From Smallanthus sonchifolius (taxonomy: Eukaryota > Streptophyta > Magnoliopsida > Asterales > Asteraceae), in assembly GCA_023525975.1 (NCBI GenBank), contig CM042040.1, positions 54,281,486 through 54,345,485 of the forward strand: a stretch of 64,000 nt of DNA, in the 5' to 3' direction. Position numbers and translations under genes: made by a program. This document shows, in pieces, positions 22,634-31,801 of this stretch (the first letter of the stretch is position 1; each line of letters begins with the position of its first letter). Below the pieces are notes generated by a model. That model made no database searches, was not told the DNA's origin, and was given only the letters and a program-made list of their open reading frames with translations.

Positions 22634-23104
22634 TGAAGAGGGAATGGCCTTCTTAAGGCCCAGTTATCTAATAAAAAGGCCCAAGGCCCGCAAACAAGGC
22701 AGTTACGCCAGATGTCATCCGAAGAATGGCAGATTAGAACCTGGCCAGTAAGAAATTAAACCTCCAATTGCATGACCCCTCATGGACCCCACTGTTCCCC
22801 ACAAGCTAACAGAATAATCACCAGGAAAACGACATATATAAAGGAAGGAGCAATAATCGAATAGGTATGATCTTATCACTCGAATTCACACACACTTACT
22901 CTCACACTTTGATCGAAAAACCGATTCTCACGCCGGAGGGCCGATACAAGGGGGGACTCCCACCCTGTAACGCATTAACGCGTGTTTTTTTGTGTGCAGA
23001 CCCTGGAGGAGAAAGAAGAAGATACTTCTACAAAAGCGGCAATTCGTTTAGGCTGTTGTAATCCAATTATCATCAAGAACTAGGTTCTGATCTTTGGATT
23101 TACA
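22634..23104 (+). repeat. 3' LTR of gypsy element B
   Basis: It starts TGAAGAGGGAATGG right after the purine tract AGGGGGACT and ends GATCTTTGGATTTACA. It is the same family as the inverted copy at 5381-5837. It holds a TATA-type box (CATATATAAAGGAAGG near 22832-22848). Confidence 0.85.
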
Positions 23105-24723
23105 CATTTCTATGAAGTTTTCCATAATAATAATAATAATAAAGTCATAAATATTTTATTTAGCATACGTTCTAAAATTTTGTTCACAAACAATCGGTGG
23201 GATTTTAAAAGATAAGTTACGATAATAATAATTTTAGGTTTTTGCGACGTCTAATCCCACACAAGAATTTTAAACCTGGTTTTGACGTCTTTTACAATTC
23301 TAACTCTTTTACTTCATCTCAAACACTTTGAATCATTCACTTGGTAGAAATCACGTTCACGTTCGAACACTAATAGTAGTAATTTATTAGAATGATATAT
23401 AATTGGATTTTCATTACAACTCGCACAGCTAATTTGTTCACGTATTTCAATTTCAATTCATACATTTTTGAATATTGCCATTTTATAATTAGTGTCTTCG
23501 ATATTAAATCTTTATAATTCGTTTTAAAACAATATGTTATTAATCTAAACATTTTACCTAAAACGACATGATCCTATTCCTTGGGATCGGTTAGTGTTTT
23601 ACATACAAATATTAATTTTAAATGTGATTATTACTTATTAATAAATTAGTTTTGATCGTTAATGGCTCTGTCTTATTAATAGATTTACAAATAATAATAT
23701 TTAAAAATGATGATCATTAATAACGTGATTTTGGTCACATTTGTCATTGTCTTAATAATGTAAATATTGTATTAAGATATTTATTATATTAATATATTTG
23801 TAAATAATACTTATTTTTGACACCTAGTTTTCTTTTATAAATAAATTTTATAAAACAACATTTATAAACTTCATTTGTATTCTCGATCGTTCGTTCATTC
23901 CAAAATCCTAAAGTCTCAGTCGTTTCATTTTTTTTCTCTTAATCATTTGCACATTATAATAAACATGTCTTTATTAAATTAGGGCATCCTTAAATCTAAT
24001 CACTACAAGTTACAAGATGAACCCTCTGCTTATCAAGATGAGAATCATAGCCCTACTTCAAACCTTTACTTATGGGATGAGACATGTACACGTGATTTTA
24101 TGACAATAAAAATTTTTATCATAACAAATCTTTAAACAAGTAAACTCAGCTATGTGCTTTGATATTTGAACACGAAATGATAACGTTGCAATCGTTAACT
24201 TGAGTATAAGCCTAAGGTAGTACTAGTATGACCATATGTGGGAAACCGACAACCTACATAACAACGGCAAAATCTTAGGGATTGTGGATGCACATAACAT
24301 GTCAAACGGCACAATCTTGGGGATTATGGATGCACATAACATATATCATTTCTTGTGTTAATACTATTGCCCTCTTTTGAATGAACTTGTAATGGATTTA
24401 AATGTTTTTATGTCAATATAACTTGATTATTTTATTTATAAAACTTATGCTTCTCACCAACTTTATGTTAACCCGTTTACTCTACATGTTTCAGGGAATA
24501 ATAATTAGGATGTTGAAGGATCACATAAGAATGCTCTTAGACCTAGTTAATGAATTTTGAACAATATTTTGTTATGGATGTTTGTTATGTTCTTTTTGAA
24601 ACAAGTATTAATAACAATTATGAAATTTAATAAATTCTGTAATGCCTTAGTATCAAATTTTATACCTTGTCATGTGAACTATATGTGTGATACCTCGCGG
24701 TTCCGCCTTGGCGGGGTGTGACA
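23105..24723 (+). repeat. Probable LTR remnant ending in TGTGACA
   Basis: No coding is seen. The segment is AT-rich and ends with CCTCGCGGTTCCGCCTTGG followed by CGGGGTGTGACA, which looks like the 3' end of a plant LTR. A 40-bp direct repeat (AACGGCA or AACGGCACAATCTT type, followed by GGATGCACATAACAT) lies at 24262-24346. No TG start is found after 23104. If element B landed inside this LTR, its left part would be outside the window. This is inference only. Confidence 0.35.
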
Positions 24724-24944
24724 TTTGATAATTAGCATTTTGTATAATCATTTATAGCACAATATGAGGAGGAACTTAACATATATGAAGAGAAACATTA
24801 AGTTCGCATTAAAATGTATGTCCTCACGTTTTGCACCCTTAACATAAAAAAAAGTAACAAGCTAAAAAACATGTTACCTATATCAAGTTTGGATAGATTT
24901 GGATTAATAATAATATTTTTTTGAACGACTTGAATTAATAATAA
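24724..24944. other. AT-rich spacer left of the Mutator element
   Basis: Nothing coding is visible. Positions 24897-24918 hold a 22-bp string that recurs exactly at 29817-29838 on the other side of the Mutator element. Confidence 0.5.
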
Positions 24945-24945
24945 G

Positions 24946-25153
24946 AGTAAACTTCGTTTTTGGCCCCTGTGGTTTGGTCAAAATAACGGTTTTAGTCCAT
25001 TAGTTTCAATTTGACTTTTTTGGCCCCTGTGGTTACCTAAGTTTCTCAATTAGGCCCCCGTCACTAACGCCATCCAAAATAACTGTTAATCAGGGGGCAC
25101 ATGCCACTCACGTGAGGGGCTTATTTGTCTTTTTACATTTCAATTACCCTAGC
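24946..25153 (+). repeat. Left terminal inverted repeat of the MULE
   Basis: It runs from AGTAAACTTCG to ACCCTAGCT and matches the reverse complement of 29584-29792 at nearly all positions. It includes two copies of GGCCCCTGTGGTT. The transcription start for the GRF gene should lie just inside it. Confidence 0.9.
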
Positions 25154-25238
25154 TTATAAAACTAGGGTTTTCACTTCACGGTCATTTGAATCCATCTTCA
25201 TCTTCAGACTTCATAACTTCATAGACATCACAATAGAC

Positions 25239-25646
25239 ATGGTGATGTGTTCGTGTGGATCTCCAACTCGTTTCAAACTTCTTGGACACGCTCAAACCCA
25301 GGTCGTAGGTTCTATTGTTGTGCTAAGAAGGTCATCTTATTCCACTCGATTCTTCCTGCCCCTTCTCATTTTTTACGTATTTGTTGTTACAATTTCTCAA
25401 ATCCACAATGTAGGTTTAATGTTTCTTGTTTACCTAATTTTGTTGCAGGGTTCAAGTTGTGGTTTTGTTGCTTGGTCAGATCCCCCAATGTGTCGAAGAT
25501 CAACAGAAATTATACCTGGGTTGTTGGAGAGGTGTAACAGGAATGAAGCAACTACTAGGGATGTTAATCAAAATAGGAAATTGAAATGTCTGCTAGGATT
25601 TACATGGTTGTTCTTTATGTTGTTATTTGTCGTAAAAATGACCTAA
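25239..25646 (+). pseudogene. GRF-type zinc finger protein with C-terminal membrane segment
   Basis: Exon 1 (25239-25330) reads MVMCSCGSPTRF and, after a one-base loss near 25274, QTSWTRSNPGRRFYCCAKK. An intron GTCATC...TTGTTGCAG (25331-25448) follows, and exon 2 (25449-25646) reads GSSCGFVAWSDPPMCRRSTE, IIPGLLERCN and a hydrophobic end LLGFTWLFFMLLFVV. The C-x-C-G, NPGRRFY-x-C and C-G-F...W-x-DPPMC pattern is the GRF zinc finger, which binds single-stranded nucleic acid in known proteins. The hydrophobic tail could be a membrane anchor. It occupies the mudrB position in the element. The single frameshift disables it. A role in transposition is inference. Confidence 0.75.
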
Positions 25647-26294
25647 AAAAGTGATGAAGGCCATTGGGTTATATGTATTATGGTTATGTTAATGTTTTCC
25701 AGCTTTTCCATGTAATCTGGTTATGTTAATGAATTTGTATGTTTGTTTTCGGGTTATCCAAATGTTTGTTATCCAATCTTAATTATCAATGCTAAAATAT
25801 GCAGACATACAAATATGCTAACCAAAAAGATGTAGCATTAAAATATGCAGACCAAACTGTAATATGCATTAAATAAACTGCAATATGCATTAACCTAACT
25901 GATGCCAATGTGCAGACCATTAAAATTAGCCTTTGAAGTAGCAGTCCAAATTGATTGCAATGTGCAGACCATTAAAATATGCATACATAATATGCATTAA
26001 CCAAACTGATTGTAATGTGCAGACCCATAAAATTTGTGCAGACCATTAAAATATGCATACATAACCAAAATGCAATATGCATTAACCAACCTGCAATATG
26101 TATTAACCAACCCATTAACAGAAATTGCATTACAATACCAAAAAGATGTTCAAATACATTGACATCTGCAATTTAGACCATACATATTACTGTTCCAAAA
26201 GATGACCATACAAGTACCATACATATAATACTATCCAAAAGATTGCCATTGTTTCTTACTGAAATAAAATACAAAAGAACCACACATGGACACA
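25647..26294. repeat. Repeat-rich spacer between the two MULE genes
   Basis: From about 25795 to 26115 short units with AATATGCATTAACCAA, AATGTGCAGACCATTAAAAT and ATATGCATACATAA recur about a dozen times in mixed order. No coding is seen. It lies between the 3' ends of two convergent genes, where it may serve both terminators, as the spacer between mudrA and mudrB does. Confidence 0.7.
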
Positions 26295-29200
26295 CTAAAC
26301 AACTTGTTCTGCTTGACCCTTCCCGCCGGCTTGTGACCCTTCTGATTGGCCCTTCCTGCTGGATTGTGACCCTTCAACTTGACCCTTACATGACCTTTGA
26401 TTGTGACCCTTCTCTCCACACTTGGTACATGTGACTGACTGTCCAGCTCTTACCATCTTCCCTTTCTTATAAACTTGTTCAGTCAATTCCTCTGCACTCT
26501 TCTTCCTCTTCTTTTTTGGTCGTCCAATTTGTTTATGGTGCTTTGGTGGTAGGAGAGTTGTTGGACAAGCCGATGGCATCCACATATTTCTACCATTTAT
26601 TGGGTCAACTATATTGGCATACACTTTCCTCCAAGTGTCTAGCCAATACACCTCAGAAACCCATGTCTCTGGTAAGCCTACATCAATACCATGTTGTGCC
26701 ATGTCCCATATCACAGCCACAGCATGTGCACATGGCATTGCAATTAATTCCCACCTTCTACAGCTGCATGTTCTTTCATCAATTTTCACAACATATTGTT
26801 CTTGTGAAAGTCCACTAACCTGATACTTATTCTGGCCACTCCACATGACTATCATATTTCCAGCATCAACCTTTATCTTCTCAAACAACTTTGTTGCATT
26901 TGGGGCTAAAGGTCCTTCACACTTTGCAATCAGTTTGTGCACAACCACAATCCTCTTCATCAAGTATTCTCTAATGAACTCCAAGCATGTAATAATAGGT
27001 TTATCCCTCCCCCTATTAACTGTCTGTTGAATACTTCACATAAATTGTTTAGAAGCACATCGCTAGTTGCCAATCCTGCATAATACATGTTACAAATGTT
27101 TATATACATATGATAAAATTGGTTAAATACTCAATATTACACATACCACTGAAATGGGATCTAGACCAATGCTTTGGTGGAATTTCTCTCAACCATTTAT
27201 GTAGTGCCAAATCTGCTGACTCAACTTCCTTCATTGCTTTCTCAAAATATGGCACAGTAGTTGCAGTAGCACATTTCCATAACATATTCTTGAACAACTG
27301 ACCCCTCCACTTTGACTTCATGTTCTCATGCACATGTCTCAAACAGTACCTGTGTTCAGCACTTGGAAAAATCTGTTGTAATGCTGGTATGATCCCCTAT
27401 AAAATGGCAGACATATTGGATGATAGATCTGTTAACAACTATTAATGAACAACACATATTAGACTACAAACATAGAACTATAACAAACATACCTTCTGTC
27501 TATTGCTAATGAATGTGAAGTTTGAATTGGATGATAGATCTAAGTCATGTCCAAGACAGTCCAAGAACCAACACCAAGAACTTTTGGTTTCGGCTTCCAC
27601 CAAGGCATAAGCCACATGATATATTCCATTATTTGAGTCTATGCCCACAGCAGACAGCACCTGTCCAGGAAAAGGACCTTTCATGAAGGATCCATCCAAT
27701 CCCAATACAGGTCTTCCACAAATTTTAAACCCTGCCTTCAAAGCCCCTAAACAAATGTAGATTCTTCTAAACTGTCTAGTCTCACTACTAGGGTTGTATT
27801 CCCTCTTTACATCAATGGTCACAGTTGTACGTGGGTCAACCCTTAGCAGTTCCTCACAGTAGTCCCTTAGAATTGCATATTGAGCCTTGTAGTTCCCTTC
27901 AATCTTCAACTTTGCCATTGATTTTGCTCTAAAGACCTTTTGTCTTGTCACTTGAATCTGGTGCTTCTTTTGAATCAGATCTTGCAGTGCTATCAATGGA
28001 GCATTAGGGTTAACAGAAATATAGCTTTCAAGTTCTTTAGCTAACCAAGAAACTGTGCATAGCCTAATTTCCCTGGTTTGCATACATGTGTGTTCATTGA
28101 TAAATGTTTTCACCACCCATGAGTCTTCTTTATTTAAGTTGGAGACATGAAGAATCCAAGGACAAGTGCTTTTATTGGTAGGTTTGGTCAATAAAGTAGC
28201 CTTGGACCCACCACTTTTTTGGGAGCATCCACTTCTTGTCTTGACTCCAATGTTTACCTCTTTACCCTTACTGGACCCACTAACAAATTCAGGTTTACCT
28301 CCTGCACATACAACCCTAAATCTACCTGATTCATTTCTAATAATCTTGAGTTGCCTTCTACTACCCATGGCCAATTTCTTCACAATTGCCTTGATTTCAT
28401 CTCTGTTAGCAAACTGTTGGCCCACAAATAAGGGTTCTACAACTGCATCTTTTCTCCTATTCTGTTTCTTTCTTTCCTTTCTCAAAGCTCTCTTTAGAGG
28501 TGGGTCATTATCCTCATCAGTAAGACTATCAAAATCATCTAGGTCTACGTCAAAATCATCCTCATCTTCACTATGTTCATCCAAACACCCTTCAACTATA
28601 TCATTATCCACATAAGTTCTGAACTCTTGCATATCAACCTCAACATCAGAAATCATATTATCTTCATCAACAAGAAACTCTGAATCATCTTCTCCATCAA
28701 TGGTCACAGTTGTACGTGGGTCAACACCTTGACTAGTATCCACAACAACATCACTAGTATCCACAACACCTTGACTAGTTTCCACAACATCACTGGTATC
28801 CACAACACCTTGACTAGGTTCAACATTGTACTCTATTGCTAATCTCCTCCTACAAACATTTTTGATGATTTCTTGTGTGGTCCTAACTGGTTGATCATCT
28901 TCTAATTCCTCAATCCTAACTTTATTAGTTGGAGGAGACATAAAATAGGTTTCCACTGTTGTTTTCCTATGCTCAGTGTATATTTCCATAAGCTTATGGT
29001 CACCAACACATCCAAGGAAATATAACACATCATAGTCGTTTCCTAAGGCCCTCAAACCAAAGTTTAAGTCGTCATTAGGTAAATTGAAGTGGTAAAACAT
29101 CACTTCCTTTTCTGGATAACCTAGGTTTTTAATCATTGCTTCAATCTCGAAGACTGAAAATTCATCTTTGTCAACTAAATCAACATACGCAACCTGTCCG

Positions 29201-29435
29201 TTCACATACCTTCTATTAGGGAATTTTGTGAAATTTCCCCCATGGTGAAGCTTGATTGTGAACAACGTAGGGTTCCCGCCTACATAAAAATCAACCAAAA
29301 AACACATAATGATGTTTGGAGAAACCAAATGACACTATAAATAAGAAAAATATATAAGCTTTGAACTTGAAACTCACGATAAAGATCGTTAACGTCAACT
29401 TCTTGCTCCCGAGAACGAATGTACCAAAGCGACAT
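26295..29435 (-). pseudogene. MULE transposase (MURA-like), four exons, nearly intact
   Basis: Exons are 29435-29378, 29279-27493, 27396-27147 and 27075-26295, with GT-AG introns whose phases fit. The order is MSLWYIRSREQEVDV start, PB1-like N-terminus, acidic Asp/Glu linker, MuDR DNA-binding domain (FVGQQFANRDEIKAIVKKLA), and the MULE catalytic domain with RPVLGLDGSF (first Asp), FISNRQK (second Asp position, here Asn) and LCEVFN (Glu). After it come the SWIM zinc finger CSCRRWELIAMPCAHA, a basic KKKRKK stretch and a CCHC knuckle CTKCGEKGHNQRSC. Total is about 958 codons. One base is missing near 27035 in exon 4, which breaks the frame, and the second catalytic Asp is changed. It would cut and insert the element by binding its terminal repeats. 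Confidence 0.88.
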
Positions 29436-29583
29436 TGTAGGAGGAATTAAAGATTCGAAAGAGATTCAGGTAGGAATCCTGATGGTCGATAAGAGGAATT
29501 GTGTTTAGGTCTGATGATCAATGGAGGTGTGAATGAGATTAGGTCTGGTTATCGTAAATGTGGAATGTGGTAGGGTTTTTTAG

Positions 29584-29792
29584 AGCTAGGGTAATTGAAA
29601 TGTAAAAGGACAAATAAGCCCCTCACGTGAGTGGCATGTGCCCCCTGATTAACGGTTATTTTGGATGGCGTTAGTGACGGGGGCCTAATTGAGAAACTTA
29701 GGTAACCACAGGGGCCAAAAAAGTCAAATTAAAACTAATGGACTAAAACCGTTATTTTAACCAAACCACAGGAACCAAAAACGAAGTTTACT
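29584..29792 (-). repeat. Right terminal inverted repeat of the MULE
   Basis: It is the reverse complement of the left repeat and ends CGAAGTTTACT. The transposase start codon (29435) lies about 150 bp inside it, so the repeat probably carries the transposase promoter. Confidence 0.9.
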
Positions 29793-30041
29793 TGTATTAT
29801 GTTTCTTAGTCTCATTATTTGGATTAATAATAATATTTAATGATGGTAGAAACGCAATAAATATATACCTTACATAAGAAGGCTAAATAAATGAATTTTA
29901 TTTAGTTTCATTATTTGATTTAATTCAATTTCCTTGTATTATGTTTCTTAGTTCTAGAATTATTAAGTTTCTTTAGTATAAATATAAATACGTCTTTATT
30001 ATATTGCTTAAAAGCATTATAAAGAATTATTATTTTATTTT
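29793..30041. other. AT-rich spacer
   Basis: No gene is seen. A direct repeat TTGTATTATGTTTCTTAGT occurs at about 29792 and again at about 29935, so the flank of the Mutator element was locally duplicated. Confidence 0.5.
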
Positions 30042-30366
30042 TAATAAAGTAAACAGATGGTCTCTTTGGTTTACCAAAATTTTAAATTTGGTCCCTAACT
30101 TTCCAAAAGTACGTGGATAGTCCATGGGATTTACACTTCGTAACGCATTTAGTATTCAAACTTTTGCCAAAAGTACATGTATGGTCCTGTAGTTTGCACT
30201 TTGTAACACATTTAAACTTGGACCTTCTAAAACTTTTATATTTGTTGACTGGGGACTAAATGCGTTACAAATGGTAAACCACAGAAACCATCCATGTACT
30301 TACGAAAAGATAGGAACCAAATCTAAAATTTTGATAAACCACAAGGACCATCCGTGTACTTTACTC
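30042..30366. mobile_element. MULE-type MITE, 325 bp
   Basis: Left end TAATAAAGTAAACAGATGG pairs with the reverse complement of the right end, GAGTAAAGTACACGGATGG, and the inverted match continues through TTTGGTTTACCAAAATTTTA. A 9-bp duplication TTTTATTTT flanks it (30033-30041 and 30367-30375), as in Mutator-type elements. It has no coding capacity. Its ends share GAGTAAA and the TCCTTGTGGTTT box with the nearby autonomous-type MULE. Confidence 0.75.
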
Positions 30367-30420
30367 TTTTATTTTCTTTGCTCACAATTTTAGAATGGTT
30401 CTTTGTCTCGTATGCATCTA

Positions 30421-30808
30421 CTAGAATAGCACCCCGTGTATTACACATGATAGATAAAATATATATTAAATAATTATTAATGTAGATTAGGAAATTTCAA
30501 AATTGTTTAATTGAAAATAATGTTTAATATGTCGATTTAAATAAAATATAGTATAATAATTAAATTTACAAAATAACTAATTAAAACAAAAGGTTATATT
30601 ATATAAAGTATAAACATCTTAATAACCTTAATAAAGTAATGATTATAATTCAAATTTTATGTCTTTTAAAAAAACATTAACATAATTAGATTTTAGAATT
30701 CAACCTTACTTAAAATAACAAAGTGGACTAAGAATCTGACACGTGATAAAAATGACCTAAAAATTTGACAAGTGACAAAATTTATGTTGCTTTATTATAA
30801 TAGGTAGA
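30421..30808 (-). mobile_element. Non-autonomous Helitron, 388 bp
   Basis: On the minus strand it starts TCTACCTATTATAATAAAG at 30808 and ends with a hairpin (GTGTAATACAC inside CATGTGTAATACACGGGG) followed by TGCTATTCTAG at 30421. The flanking bases are A before the start and T after CTAG, as expected for Helitron insertion into AT. No RepHel gene is present. Confidence 0.7.
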
Positions 30809-31431
30809 TACGTTTGTGTACTTGATAATATCCTCCAGATCTTTATCAACAATTACGATATAGTAAAATCGAATTACACTCGTTCAAGTCTCTCAAACAC
30901 TAAATACTTTCATCTCATAACAAAATTGGACACACAAGCCAACTTTAGCAACACTATATTACGAACCCTAACGGCTGGTCCCCTATTACTCTCATCATCC
31001 TTAAAATTTTTAAAAATCAATAAAAATATCACTCTATCTCATCCTCCATTCCTATACCCTCTTATATTTTTAAAAGAAAGCAAACCCATTCTTCATATTC
31101 GAGGGGTCACTATTCGCTCTTAATATTTTTAAAATTTTTTTTTTTTGTGTAAATGTGAGTGAAAAAAGAGAAAAAATAATAAAAAGTAAAGAATTATTAT
31201 TATTTAATTGAATAGAGATAGATATGGAGAATGAAACGTAGGAAGTTTTTAGAAAATAAAAGATAAAATTAGAAAATTATATTTTTTTAGTTAAATTATA
31301 GAAAGTTTTTAAAAAATAAAAGATAAAATTAGAAAGTTATATTTTTTTTAGTTAACCGATTAAATGTGATAGAAACAAATGTAAAACAAAATATGTTTTT
31401 TTTTTAATTTGAATATCTCGGAGAGAGGAGA
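30809..31431. promoter_or_regulatory. Upstream region of the S-acyltransferase gene
   Basis: This AT-rich stretch has no gene. It holds a two-copy tandem repeat of 60 bp (31241-31300 and 31301-31360, AAAATAAAAGATAAAATTAG core). A TATA-type box TATATAGAG lies at 31432, about 370 bp before the start codon. Confidence 0.4.
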
Positions 31432-31440
31432 TATATAGAG
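31432..31440 (+). promoter_or_regulatory. TATA-type box of the S-acyltransferase gene
   Basis: TATATAGAG is followed about 30 bp later by CACACTCCAC and pyrimidine-rich leader sequence, which fits a transcription start near 31465. This is position-based inference. Confidence 0.4.
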
Positions 31441-31538
31441 AAAAATAAAGTACACCCACACTCCACAGCTCCTCCAGACCCTACCCTACCCACACCACTC
31501 TCGCAGAAACCCTTTTCCTTTTCCTTTTCTTTGCTCTC

Positions 31539-31565
31539 ATGGCTTGTCGGCCAATAAAACCCTGA
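31539..31565 (+). CDS. Upstream ORF, 8 codons, in the leader of the S-acyltransferase gene
   Basis: ATGGCTTGTCGG opens the only upstream ATG between the presumed start of transcription and the main start codon. It encodes MACRPIKP and stops at TGA, 236 bp before the main ATG. It may reduce translation of the main frame. Whether it lies in the mRNA depends on the true transcription start. Confidence 0.4.
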   Translation: MACRPIKP

Positions 31566-31801
31566 ATCTCTTCTTCCTCTCGTCCCAGTGAGACTCGCCG
31601 GAATCCTACTTCTACCACGTTCTCCGGCCGCCTGTGTGTCTGTTAATTTATCTAATTGATCCTTGAAATTTGAGTATCCGCTTCCCTACTTTTCACGGTG
31701 TCCTGTATCTCGAGCGCATTTGCATTTACAGCCTGTATTGTGACGTACAACTGAAGATCTCGACTCCAGATTTGAGAAAAAAGGAAAAGATAGAGAAGAA
31801 G

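Larger units (their letters stand above)
5838..23104 (+). mobile_element. Ty3/gypsy LTR retrotransposon B (right part, hosts a nested element)
   Basis: The + strand order is RNase H (from 5863), integrase (to 7606), an 80-bp repeat array, a non-coding stretch with an antisense spliced gene, a purine tract (AGGGGGACT at 22625-22633) and the 3' LTR (22634-23104). The nested long-LTR element (9544-21533) with its target duplication GTAAG interrupts it. Gag, protease and RT of this copy are not in the window. They would lie beyond element A, if A was inserted into B. The LTR of B matches that of A, so this looks like insertion of a family member into itself. Confidence 0.8.
24945..29792. mobile_element. 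MuDR-type Mutator (MULE) element with two convergent genes
   Basis: The left end (AGTAAACTTCGTTTTTGG) and the right end are inverted copies for about 208 bp with only a handful of differences. From the right terminal repeat a four-exon MURA-like transposase is transcribed leftward (29435-26295). From the left terminal repeat a GRF zinc-finger gene is transcribed rightward (25239-25646). A repeat-rich spacer separates their 3' ends. This is the layout of maize MuDR, where mudrA and mudrB run toward each other from the two ends. I did not find a clean 9-bp target duplication. Both genes carry one frameshift each and are otherwise nearly whole, so the element probably died recently. Confidence 0.88.

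Noticed and set aside
24262..24346. A regulatory direct repeat
   Set aside because: The 40-bp repeat sits in what looks like an LTR remnant, so it is probably part of that LTR.
28166..28615. A 149-codon + strand frame
   Set aside because: It is the complement of the transposase exon, caused by its codon pattern, with no known motif.
29280..29328. Start of the transposase at an ATG at 29328
   Set aside because: That ATG lies in the first intron. The GT-AG junction with phase-1 joining to the exon at 29435-29378 gives a better N-terminus (MSLWYIRSREQE).
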